Below, in pieces: positions 1 to 5,714 of a stretch of 54,123 bases of DNA. Both the position numbers and the translations under genes were made by a program. Where the stretch lies: positions 1-54,123 of the forward strand of contig JBBSJP010000028.1 in NCBI GenBank assembly GCA_038257155.1, written 5' to 3'. The notes under the pieces were generated by a model. That model did no database searches. It had not been told where the DNA came from and was given only the letters and a program-made list of their open reading frames with translations. The stretch's first letter is position 1, and each line of letters starts with the position of its first letter. The DNA comes from JANJTY01 sp038257155 (GTDB taxonomy: Bacteria > Pseudomonadota > Gammaproteobacteria > Xanthomonadales > Xanthomonadaceae).

Positions 1-61
1 AGGTGACCGACACAGCCGACTGACAGCCAAGACCGCAATCCAGAGGTAGACTCAACCCATC

Positions 62-81
62 CCGAGGGACCTGTCCCTCGG
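62..81. repeat. Short perfect hairpin near the left edge
   Basis: Arms CCGAGGGAC (62-70) and GTCCCTCGG (73-81) pair perfectly around a 2-nt loop. No T-run follows on either strand, so a Rho-independent terminator is not supported. It lies just outside the IS21-like repeats and may be part of the same element. Confidence 0.4.
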
Positions 82-90
82 CCTCAATCC

Positions 91-134
91 CTGGTCAATT
101 TTCAACGCGCACAGCTGGTCAGTTTTCAACGCGC
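91..134. mobile_element. Probable terminal repeats of an IS21-family element (end only)
   Basis: Two 20-bp direct repeats, CTGGTCAATTTTCAACGCGC (91-110) and CTGGTCAGTTTTCAACGCGC (115-134), differ at one base and are separated by four bases. IS21-family ends are known to carry short tandem repeats of a CTGGGTCAATTTTCA type, and these copies resemble them. No istA or istB gene lies in the window, so either the element extends to the left or only a relic remains. It sits where the left boundary of the BrnT/BrnA cassette would be expected, suggesting that insertion removed that boundary. Confidence 0.5.
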
Positions 135-175
135 GGCAACATTCCTGTAGTCATGGACCCCGAACAGCCTGCCTC

Positions 176-204
176 TTGACGGATGCATATGCTATATGCA
201 TGAT
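176..204 (+). promoter_or_regulatory. Predicted promoter and palindromic operator of brnTA
   Basis: TTGACG (176-181) fits a sigma-70 -35 box. CATGAT (199-204), 17 bp downstream, is a weak -10 box. Between them lies an inverted repeat with arms ATGCATAT (183-190) and ATATGCAT (194-201) around a 3-nt spacer. BrnA antitoxins are known to repress their own operon, and a palindrome inside the promoter just ahead of the toxin start suits that role. The box assignment is inference; the palindrome is directly visible. Confidence 0.4.
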
Positions 205-211
205 CGACGTC

Positions 212-481
212 ATGGAGATTGAGTTCGATCCTGCGAAGGCCGCCGCAAATCTCAAGAAGCATCGCGTCAGCTTCGCTCATGCGGAGCAATCGCTGCGCGA
301 TCCTCTGGCGATCACTATCGAGGATCCAGACTCAACGGGCGAGCCCCGCCTCGTCACGCTTGGCGCCGACGCACTCGGTCGTGTTCTTGTCGTCGTCCAC
401 ACTCCGCGCGAAGAGCTGACGCGCATCATTTCCGCTCGCCGAGCTAGCCCAAGTGAGGTCAAGGCATACCATGCGCAGTGA
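212..481 (+). CDS. brnT: BrnT-family type II toxin
   Basis: An 89-residue protein of the BrnT family, whose known members are RelE-fold ribonucleases held inactive by BrnA. The N-terminus MEIEFDPAKAAANLKKHRVS is the family's typical opening (FDP-KA--N--KH-VSF), followed by the D-LA-TIEDPDS region and the C-terminal R-ISARRAS motif. The frame is open upstream to a TTG at 176, but that TTG looks like a -35 box, and family alignment favours ATG 212 (ATG 200 is the alternative). No clear ribosome-binding site precedes either start. It overlaps brnA by 11 bp, and the pair is followed by an attC site, so it behaves as one integron cassette. Toxin-antitoxin cassettes are known to stabilise sedentary integron arrays. 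Confidence 0.85.
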   Translation: MEIEFDPAKAAANLKKHRVSFAHAEQSLRDPLAITIEDPDSTGEPRLVTLGADALGRVLVVVHTPREELTRIISARRASPSEVKAYHAQ

Positions 482-719
482 GTACGATTTTTCCAAGGGC
501 AAGCGTGGCGCAGTCATCCCTTCACCGGGAAAGACGCGCATCACGATCATGCTCGACAACGACATCATCGAGCACTTCCGGGCGCTTGCCGATGCTGCCG
601 GCACCGGCTACCAGACGGAGATCAACAGGGTTCTTCGACAGTACGCCGCAGCCAATGGCCAGCCACTCACCATTGAGGCCGTCCGACAAGTAATTCGCGA
701 GGAGCTTCGCGCTTCGTAG
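471..719 (+). CDS. brnA: BrnA-family antitoxin
   Basis: An 82-residue antitoxin partner of the preceding toxin. It begins MRSEYDFSKGKRGAV, the canonical BrnA start. A ribbon-helix-helix-like segment follows (KTRITIMLDNDIIEHFRALADAAGTGYQTEINRVLRQY), which in this family dimerises, binds the operator and neutralises BrnT. The start at 471 lies inside the toxin's last codons (11-bp overlap), implying translational coupling. An in-frame ATG at 453 also exists but would deepen the overlap and break the family N-terminus. The gene ends 27 bp before the attC site. Confidence 0.88.
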   Translation: MRSEYDFSKGKRGAVIPSPGKTRITIMLDNDIIEHFRALADAAGTGYQTEINRVLRQYAAANGQPLTIEAVRQVIREELRAS

Positions 720-746
720 AGCCATCCCAATGTTTATGGCGCTGCT

Positions 747-836
747 GCCCAACTATGTGCTCAACCGGACCGTCGGGGACATGTTACCTTCAAACCAAAC
801 AATCTCGGCCCTCGCCCGGTTAGCACGGCGTTAGGC
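747..836 (+). repeat. attC site 1 (end of the BrnT/BrnA cassette)
   Basis: A 90-bp recombination site. It opens with R'' GCCCAAC (747-753) and closes with R' GTTAGGC (830-836), fitting RYYYAAC...GTTRRRY. The inner boxes GTGCTCAACC (757-766) and GGTTAGCAC (818-826) pair with one unpaired extra base, the extrahelical base that orients bottom-strand recombination. The central stretch beginning CGGGGACATGTTACCTTCAA recurs almost unchanged in attC site 2 and the fifth site, a hallmark of a sedentary chromosomal integron. Confidence 0.88.
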
Positions 837-1145
837 ATGACAAGTACAGTTCTGGGCTCGACAGTGATAATTATCTTTGCGTCCGCCGCATCTTTCTTCG
901 CTGTGCGTCGGATACCAGCCATGCTGGAATCGCGGCTTGCTCGCAACCTGCTATTCATTGCTCTCGTGGCCTTATCGCTGATCACCATTTGGTTCGTGGA
1001 CGTAAACGTGCCGCTGGACAGCTCGCACTTGCGATCTGGCGGAGAGCTGATCCCGGGATGGGTCGCGGCTCTCGCATGGGTGGCCAAAGTTTCTATGCTA
1101 TTTGCCGTTGGCGTTCGGCAAGGTGCAAAGCCAAGTCATGCCTAA
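837..1145 (+). CDS. Small integral membrane protein (integron cassette)
   Basis: A 102-residue protein of unknown function with about three hydrophobic spans (roughly residues 5-22, 37-55 and 74-93). The ATG lies directly after the attC core at 836, with no room for a normal leader, and the stop codon TAA is inside the next attC core (GCCTAAC, 1140-1146). The cassette is thus essentially gene plus attC. Cassette start TTAGGC and end GCCTAAC are exact reverse complements, as expected for one circularised cassette. No homologue is recognised. Confidence 0.6.
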   Translation: MTSTVLGSTVIIIFASAASFFAVRRIPAMLESRLARNLLFIALVALSLITIWFVDVNVPLDSSHLRSGGELIPGWVAALAWVAKVSMLFAVGVRQGAKPSHA

Positions 1146-1224
1146 CTAGGTGCTCCCCCGTCGGGGACATGTTACGTTCAAACCAAACCATCTCGGCCCT
1201 CGGCCGGTTAGCACGGCGCTAGGT
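1140..1224 (+). repeat. attC site 2
   Basis: An 85-bp site from R'' GCCTAAC (1140-1146) to R' GCTAGGT (1218-1224). The R' core departs from GTTRRRY at its second base. The central region (CGGGGACATGTTACGTTCAA onward) and the L' box GGTTAGCAC are almost identical to attC site 1. The left inner box reads GTGCTCCCCCG rather than GTGCTCAACC, so that arm is partly eroded. Confidence 0.82.
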
Positions 1225-1248
1225 CACAGTTAGAGAATCTTCACGCAT

Positions 1249-1662
1249 ATGAACACTCGCATTGTCATGGCCTCCAGTGCTGCGTTCTTGGCGCTAATTG
1301 GTCTGTCGCTTACGTTTGCCCCAGATGAGATTCTCCGCCTCTACGGTGTTTCGGCTGCTGCGCCGATACCTTTGCTCCTACAAATGGGCGGTGGGGCTCT
1401 GGTTGGTTGGGCCATGGTCAATTGGACTGCTCGTGGGCTAGTAGTCGGAGGGATCTACTCTCGTCCTTTGACGTTGGGCAATCTGGTTAATTTTGTTGCC
1501 GTCACACTTGCGCTCAGCAAGGCCATCTTTGTCATTGGGCTTCAACCGCTGGTCCTGGCGGTGCTGCTCGGTTATGGTTTGTTTGCAGTATGCTTCGGTT
1601 ACTTGGTTTTTGGCCACGGAGCTGCGTGCATTCCAGCCACGGATCACGGGCCGATCGAGTAA
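1249..1662 (+). CDS. Four-span membrane protein (integron cassette)
   Basis: A 137-residue hydrophobic protein with about four membrane spans (approximately residues 5-24, 40-60, 72-92 and 97-118). Function unknown. Its gene starts with ATG 1249, 25 bp after attC site 2, and ends 5 bp before attC site 3, so it is the sole gene of its cassette. Base composition is visibly less GC-rich than the backbone genes, in keeping with acquired cassette DNA. Similar small membrane proteins are common in cassette arrays, but none is named here. Confidence 0.6.
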   Translation: MNTRIVMASSAAFLALIGLSLTFAPDEILRLYGVSAAAPIPLLLQMGGGALVGWAMVNWTARGLVVGGIYSRPLTLGNLVNFVAVTLALSKAIFVIGLQPLVLAVLLGYGLFAVCFGYLVFGHGAACIPATDHGPIE

Positions 1663-1667
1663 CTGTG

Positions 1668-1799
1668 ACCTAACTGTGTGCTCAACCGATGGGAGAGGCT
1701 TTCGTGTTTGCTTTTCAAATGACGGCCAGCCGGAACTGGGGGGAAAGGTTAGGTTCAATCAAACGAGAATCGGCCCTTCGGCGGGTTAGCACGTTAAGC
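1668..1799 (+). repeat. attC site 3 (longer, divergent core)
   Basis: A 132-bp site from ACCTAAC (1668-1674) to GTTAAGC (1793-1799). The inner boxes GTGCTCAACC and GGGTTAGCAC are kept, including the extra unpaired base. The loop region differs completely from the other sites and is about 45 bp longer. The R'' core ACCTAAC matches the reverse complement of its cassette's left end (CTAGGT after 1218) apart from the mutated base in attC site 2. Confidence 0.8.
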
Positions 1800-1832
1800 G
1801 TCAAAGCAACCATTCGTTGAGAGGATAAACGC

Positions 1833-2195
1833 ATGTCGGATATCACCAAAGTGCGATACACGCTTGCAGTCCATGACTTGGCCAAGTCCACGGGTTATTA
1901 CACATCTGTGCTCGGTCTGAGCATCGACTTTACGGTACCTGGTTGGACATTTCTTTCTCGCGGCAGCTTTCGGGTGATGCTTGGAGAGTGCACTGGCGCT
2001 ATTCCTCCTGCGAAGCTTGGTGACCACTCGTGGTACGGATACATTACGGTTTCGGACGCTTCGGCTTTATATGCCGAGTATCAGGCATCAGGCGCCCAGT
2101 TCACACAGAAGCTCGCAGACAAGCCTTGGGGCATGAGGGAGTTTGGTATCCTCACAATTGATGGGCATCGACTCATGTTTGGACAGGAGCTCTAG
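1833..2195 (+). CDS. VOC-superfamily protein (glyoxalase/bleomycin-resistance fold)
   Basis: A 120-residue single VOC module. It begins with the typical first strand and helix (VRYTLAVHDLAKSTGYYTSVLGLSI) and ends with the second-half metal-site strand (EFGILTIDGHRLMFGQEL). The terminal Asp/His and Glu positions could bind a metal, but no substrate can be assigned; such proteins include dioxygenases, epimerases and drug-binding resistance proteins. ATG 1833 follows a good GAGAGGA ribosome site. It is the single gene of its cassette, starting 33 bp after attC site 3. VOC genes are frequent in integron cassettes. Confidence 0.78.
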   Translation: MSDITKVRYTLAVHDLAKSTGYYTSVLGLSIDFTVPGWTFLSRGSFRVMLGECTGAIPPAKLGDHSWYGYITVSDASALYAEYQASGAQFTQKLADKPWGMREFGILTIDGHRLMFGQEL

Positions 2196-2271
2196 CCCGT
2201 GTTGCTCGGACGCAGTCCCTCAAAGCCAAGGTCATTTGCGCTTTGGCGCATAGCCGGGGGTTACGTTGGAT
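2195..2271 (+). repeat. Possible eroded attC site (fourth)
   Basis: The right end GGGTTACGTTGGAT resembles the L'/R' side of attC site 3, and GTTGGAT (2265-2271) fits GTTRRRY. The left side has no clear RYYYAAC core, although the segment TGTTGCTCGGAC recalls the usual left inner box. This would separate the VOC cassette from the next one. The start coordinate is approximate. Confidence 0.35.
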
Positions 2272-2373
2272 TCGCTCTATTGGTCATCGGAGCTCCTGAT
2301 TACCCAGGTCCCTCAGCCTAACTTGCGCAGGGCCAGATAAGTCGTTGATAGACATGGCCTGTCGTAATTTTTA

Positions 2374-2538
2374 CCGTTCGTGGTGAGGAGGGCCGAGCGA
2401 GACCGAGGCTCGAGGCGGGCCGTCTCGAACCACCTTCGCGGGACCCTTCGAGACACCGGGCCTCGGTCTTCGACCTCGTTCGGCGGCTACGCCGCTGCGC
2501 CTTCGCTATGCTTGGTCCCGGCTCCTCAGGGCGAACGG
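2374..2538. repeat. Imperfect long inverted repeat in a non-coding stretch
   Basis: The ends CCGTTCGTGGTGAGGAG (2374-2390) and CTCCTCAGGGCGAACGG (2522-2538) are reverse complements except for three adjacent bases. The inside is rich in GAGAC/GTCTC and GGCCC half-palindromes. Elements with CCGTTCGCCCTGAGG-type ends are common intergenic repeats in several proteobacterial genomes. The gap 2196-2583 holds this repeat and the eroded attC and no convincing gene. Confidence 0.5.
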
Positions 2539-2583
2539 GAGAGGGGGGAGCGGGAGCCTCGCTCGCAAACATGGCTGAGGGAC

Positions 2584-2817
2584 ATGGGTAATCAGGTCGG
2601 AGCTTGGGTAGTGCTGCACAGGGCCGGGTCCAGCCCCCAGGCTGCCCTGCAGGAAAAGAGCCTCCAGCTATTTGGCTTTCCGGCGATGCTGACCGCGTTT
2701 TCTGTGGCGAGCGCTTTTCAGTTCCGTGCGCATATCGGCAGCGCACTGCAAATTGCAGGGTGTGTTCCTGCTCTGTTCGTGGTTGTCTCCGTCGCGTTGC
2801 TGTGGCATGGAACCTAA
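2584..2817 (+). CDS. Small membrane protein (integron cassette)
   Basis: A 77-residue protein of unknown function with two hydrophobic segments (about residues 30-45 and 55-74). The reading frame is open further upstream to 2380, but that part crosses the inverted repeat and is low-complexity, so ATG 2584 is preferred. The stop TAA (2815-2817) lies in the attC core ACCTAAC, the same arrangement as the gene at 837-1145. Start choice is uncertain because there is no clear ribosome site. Confidence 0.4.
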   Translation: MGNQVGAWVVLHRAGSSPQAALQEKSLQLFGFPAMLTAFSVASAFQFRAHIGSALQIAGCVPALFVVVSVALLWHGT

Positions 2818-2897
2818 CTGTTCTCAACCGGGCCGCAGGGACATGTTGCGTTCAAACCACTCCATCTCGGCACTTGGCCAGCCCCCACGGCGTCGGC
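2812..2897 (+). repeat. attC site (fifth), right half degenerate
   Basis: It starts with ACCTAAC (2812-2818) followed by a TTCTCAACCGGGCC left box and the shared centre (CAGGGACATGTTGCGTTCAA, then CCATCTCGGC). The right half has decayed: the L' box reads GGCCAGCCCCCAC and the R' core GTCGGC (2892-2897) has lost a base. It is clearly homologous to attC sites 1 and 2 but may no longer recombine. Confidence 0.68.
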
Positions 2898-2916
2898 AAT
2901 CCAAACGGAGCCATGC

Positions 2917-3579
2917 ATGACACGGGTTCGCGTTGAAAGCTTCACCATCTCGCTCGACGGATACGGAGCGGGCCCAGATCAAGACATCGACAATCCGCTC
3001 GGCGTTGGCGCGATGGATCTGCACCAGTGGTTGTTTCCTACACGTACGATCCAGCGGGTCTTGTTCGGGAACGACGGCGGCACGACCGGGGTCGACGACC
3101 GTTTCGCTGCTCGTGGCTTTGAGAACGTGGGGGCCTGGATTCTGGGGCGGAACATGTTCAGCCCCGATCGGGGACCTTGGCGGGACTCGAACTGGAAGGG
3201 CTGGTGGGGAGATAATCCCCCATATCACGTTCCGGTCTTCATCCTGACGCATCATGCACGCCCACCCATCGCGATGCAGGGCAACACCACGTTCCATTTC
3301 GTGACGGGCGGTATTCGCGAGGCACTCGAAAGGGCGCGCGATGCGGCCGGAGCAATGGACGTGCGCGTCGGCGGAGGGGCGAACACCATCCAGCAGTACC
3401 TTCGCGAGCGGCTGATTGATGAATTGCACGTGGCAATTTCTCCGGTGCTGCTCGGCGCTGGAGAACGTCTGTTCGAAGGCGTTGACATGCGGGCACTGGG
3501 ATACGAATGCGTGGAGTTCGTGGCATCGGAGAAGGCTACGCACCTCGTCATGCGGCAACCGGGGAGCGCGGACTCCTGA
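2917..3579 (+). CDS. Dihydrofolate-reductase-fold protein (RibD C-terminal domain family)
   Basis: A 220-residue protein of the RibD-C/DHFR-like reductase family. Visible family features are the N-terminal SFTISLDGYGAGPDQ strand-loop, the central GAWILGRNMFSP segment (the position of the usual G-xT), PVFILTHHARPP, the nucleotide-binding VRVGGGANTIQQYLRERLIDELH, and the C-terminal ISPVLLGAGERLFEG. Members are NADPH-dependent reductases of unknown substrate; a few confer antifolate tolerance, but that cannot be claimed here. The gene begins 20 bp after the degenerate attC, so it is probably a cassette gene. Such reductases are frequently found in cassette arrays. Confidence 0.82.
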   Translation: MTRVRVESFTISLDGYGAGPDQDIDNPLGVGAMDLHQWLFPTRTIQRVLFGNDGGTTGVDDRFAARGFENVGAWILGRNMFSPDRGPWRDSNWKGWWGDNPPYHVPVFILTHHARPPIAMQGNTTFHFVTGGIREALERARDAAGAMDVRVGGGANTIQQYLRERLIDELHVAISPVLLGAGERLFEGVDMRALGYECVEFVASEKATHLVMRQPGSADS

Positions 3580-3645
3580 CAGCCGCTTGCGTCGGGCGTC
3601 ACTTTGCGTGGCCGCTGACTTGGCGTTGGCCTGCAGCATCGGAAC

Positions 3646-3783
3646 GTGCCTGTGGCGATTGAAGCAGTCGAAGTCCCGAGCGACGCGCTTCGCGTTGCGT
3701 TCAAGCCGGCGCACGGAAGTTGCTTCGATGTTTTCTCGTTTACCGATGGCCAGTGGTCAACGGATGTGGCCTTAGGCGCATGA
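3646..3783 (+). pseudogene. Possible truncated ORF fragment before the YqcC-like gene
   Basis: From GTG 3646 a 45-codon frame reads VAIEAVEVPSDALRVAFKP, then a segment ending FSFTDGQWSTDVALGA. It ends with a TGA that overlaps the next ATG (ATGA at 3780-3783). The composition looks like the C-terminal part of a real beta-rich protein, and a stop sits just upstream in frame. It may be the remnant of a larger gene cut at its 5' end, or a genuine micro-ORF coupled to the next gene. No family is recognised. Confidence 0.3.
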
Positions 3784-4115
3784 CCATGAACATCACCAAT
3801 CCCACTCAACAGCTGCAAAAGATTGAAGCTGAGCTACGCCGGCTCGGCGTTCTTGCCGGTCCGATCGAGGCCCCCGCGATCATTGCTTCCGCCTTTGGCG
3901 CGGCGCAGATGCCATTTGAGCAGTGGCTGGCAAAGGTCTTTCTACCTCGCGCATACGAGGCATCGGTCGCAAATGCGTGGCCTTCCCGGAGCCAGGTTGG
4001 CATTGCTGCCATACGCAATCTTGACGGCCGGGATGAGTATGCGACCCTCGTCACCCTGCTCTGCGAGTTCGACTCCATGGTTGATTCATGCCAACCAGAC
4101 TCTCCTGGCCGCTAG
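3780..4115 (+). CDS. YqcC-family (DUF446) protein
   Basis: A 111-residue protein resembling the YqcC/DUF446 family, small all-helical proteins of unknown function. Recognisable are the N-terminal LQKIEAELRRLGVLAG helix and the signature MPFEQWLAKVFLPRAYE; E. coli YqcC is about 109 residues. The C-terminus diverges from the usual family ending. ATG 3780 is chosen because it directly follows the preceding stop (ATGA); ATG 3786 is an alternative. It belongs to the run of small + strand genes continuing the cassette region, but no attC is evident on either side. Confidence 0.6.
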   Translation: MTMNITNPTQQLQKIEAELRRLGVLAGPIEAPAIIASAFGAAQMPFEQWLAKVFLPRAYEASVANAWPSRSQVGIAAIRNLDGRDEYATLVTLLCEFDSMVDSCQPDSPGR

Positions 4116-4152
4116 CTGTGTGGATCCGCAGCAGGCTGCTGCGGCTCTACTA

Positions 4153-4485
4153 GTGCTCAACGTCCTCTTCATCTGCGGCAAGAACCGACTTCGCAGTCCT
4201 ACTGCAGAGCAGCTTTTCGCTGCGTGGCCAGGCATCGAGACTTGCTCAGCGGGGCTCAGCAACGATGCGGACGTACAGGTGTCGCCAGAGCTGATCGAGT
4301 GGGCGGACCTCATTTTCGTGATGGAACATGCCCATCGGGCCAGGCTGTCTTCCCGGTTCAAGACGCACATCGGCAAGGCAAGGGTTGTGTGTCTGGATAT
4401 CCCGGACACCTACGACTTCATGGCGCCGGCCTTGATCCGGTTGCTCCAGTCCCGCGTCCCGAGATACTTGCCTTCCGCATCCTGA
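4153..4485 (+). CDS. Low-molecular-weight protein-tyrosine-phosphatase-like protein
   Basis: About 110 residues resembling the short LMW-PTP-like proteins. The N-terminal P-loop reads LNVLFICGKNRLRSPTAEQLF, so the nucleophile Cys, the Asn and the Arg-Ser of C-xxN-xxRS are present. The general-acid Asp loop is represented by LDIPDTYDFMAPALI. The central stretch ADLIFVMEHAHRARL is typical. Family members run about 105-115 residues, shorter than classical LMW-PTPs, and are usually uncharacterised. GTG 4153 gives the expected N-terminus; an open frame continues upstream without homology. The second catalytic-loop Cys of classical enzymes (CR) is Leu-Arg here. Confidence 0.72.
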   Translation: MLNVLFICGKNRLRSPTAEQLFAAWPGIETCSAGLSNDADVQVSPELIEWADLIFVMEHAHRARLSSRFKTHIGKARVVCLDIPDTYDFMAPALIRLLQSRVPRYLPSAS

Positions 4486-4597
4486 TCGGTTGCTCACACT
4501 GACGACAGGGTCACAGGACAAGTGACGTCGTAGACTTGCTTGCGCGTGGCCAAGATGCCGCTCCACTCCGGGCCGTGGTTTGACGTGAGGAATGTGA

Positions 4598-5020
4598 ATG
4601 TCTGACCTGCAGCACAAGGTTTCGACGAGCTTCGCTGCCCAAGGGCTGATGGCCACCCTGGGCGCGGAGCTGGTGCACGTTGTGCCAGGTGAGGTGCAGA
4701 TCGCACTGCTTCCCAGGCCGGAGCTTTCCCAGCAACACGGCTTCATGCATGCCGGCGCCATCACCAGTGTGCTGGATACCGCATGTGGCTATGCCGCCCT
4801 GACCGTCGCACCAGCCGGTTTCGACGTGCTTACCGTCGAGTTCAAGATCAACTTCGTCCGGCCTGCAGTCGCGGATCGATTCGTGGCGATCGGCAAGGTA
4901 ACCAAGGCGGGCAAGACCTTGACCTTGTGCCAGGGAGAGGTGATAGGCGAGCGGGGCTCGGGCCGGGAGACCATTGCGGTCATGCAGGCTACGATCATCA
5001 ACATCGTGGGCAATTCCTGA
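4598..5020 (+). CDS. PaaI-type hotdog-fold thioesterase
   Basis: A 140-residue single hotdog domain. The HGFMHAGAITSVLDTACGYAA segment matches the PaaI/4-hydroxybenzoyl-CoA thioesterase active-site helix (HGG-xAxLxDxA), and TVEFKINFVRPAV and KTLTLCQGEV are typical following strands. It should hydrolyse an acyl-CoA thioester in the cytoplasm; the substrate is unknown. ATG 4598 is preceded by GAGG at 4587-4590. It ends 56 bp before the next gene on the same strand. Confidence 0.85.
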   Translation: MSDLQHKVSTSFAAQGLMATLGAELVHVVPGEVQIALLPRPELSQQHGFMHAGAITSVLDTACGYAALTVAPAGFDVLTVEFKINFVRPAVADRFVAIGKVTKAGKTLTLCQGEVIGERGSGRETIAVMQATIINIVGNS

Positions 5021-5076
5021 GTGCTGATTCATGCCAATGTCGCTTGGCCCCGCCAAACCCAGTCCCTGAGGCACTG

Positions 5077-5628
5077 ATGCACGGCATCGTCGAATCTCTC
5101 TACCTGAGGGTTCTCCATGGGAATCTCACGTCGTCGCTGCCTGCGGAGGCATCAGCCATCGCCTCCGAGTTGAAGCGGTCGAATGACGCACTGACCGATG
5201 CGCAGGTTGCGGAGCTACTTGAATGGAAGGACTGGAGGCATAAGTTGTGTGCGGGCTGGTTCGTGGCGCTTGGACGCCGCGCTGCGCTGATCGATCGCGT
5301 GGGCGAACGACTCCTGCGCAGCGAAACCTGCTTCGCTGGACAGGGCTATTGTCTGGCCCTGGCGCTCTGTGCGGACGAGGCAGGGACGCGGTACCTGGCG
5401 TCATACCTGAGCATGTACCTGCCGGTTGGTGAGCGTGACTACGACCAGGAATGGGCGATCGGCGCGCTCACCTACCGCGCGCCACAGGTGGCGGAGACGT
5501 TTGCGGATGCCGCGCTATGGGCAAGCACGCGACGCAAGCAGAATCCTGCGAAGGCGGTTGAGGAGTTTCATGGATTGGTTGGCTGGCTGACAAACCATGG
5601 CCTGATTGCGAGTCGCGACGCAATCTAG
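5077..5628 (+). CDS. DUF6000-like protein
   Basis: A 183-residue soluble, mostly helical protein. The segment LLEWKDWRHKLCAGWFVALGRRAALIDRVGERLLRSE, followed by the GQGYCLALALCADEAGTRYLASYLSMYLP repeat-like helices and DYDQEWAIGAL, resembles what I recall of the DUF6000 family (HEAT-like helices, often beside immunity or toxin genes). No function is known. Start ATG 5077 was chosen because upstream codons overlap the thioesterase gene in another frame. It is the last gene in the small-gene region that looks like accessory DNA. Confidence 0.55.
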   Translation: MHGIVESLYLRVLHGNLTSSLPAEASAIASELKRSNDALTDAQVAELLEWKDWRHKLCAGWFVALGRRAALIDRVGERLLRSETCFAGQGYCLALALCADEAGTRYLASYLSMYLPVGERDYDQEWAIGALTYRAPQVAETFADAALWASTRRKQNPAKAVEEFHGLVGWLTNHGLIASRDAI

Positions 5629-5714
5629 GCCTTGCTGGTGAACGGAACCGGGTGTGACGTGTTTTCATCTCGCCGTGTTTGGCAAAGGCGGCTCTTCACG
5701 GTGGCAGACCATCA

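Noticed and set aside
2316..2322. GCCTAAC as a further attC core
   Set aside because: The following sequence has neither inner box nor a paired GTTAGGC at a suitable distance, so it is probably chance.
2380..2583. Upstream extension of the small membrane protein at 2584
   Set aside because: The extra 68 codons cross the long inverted repeat, are Arg/Gly/Ser-rich and resemble no protein; the ATG at 2584 suits the hydrophobic protein better.
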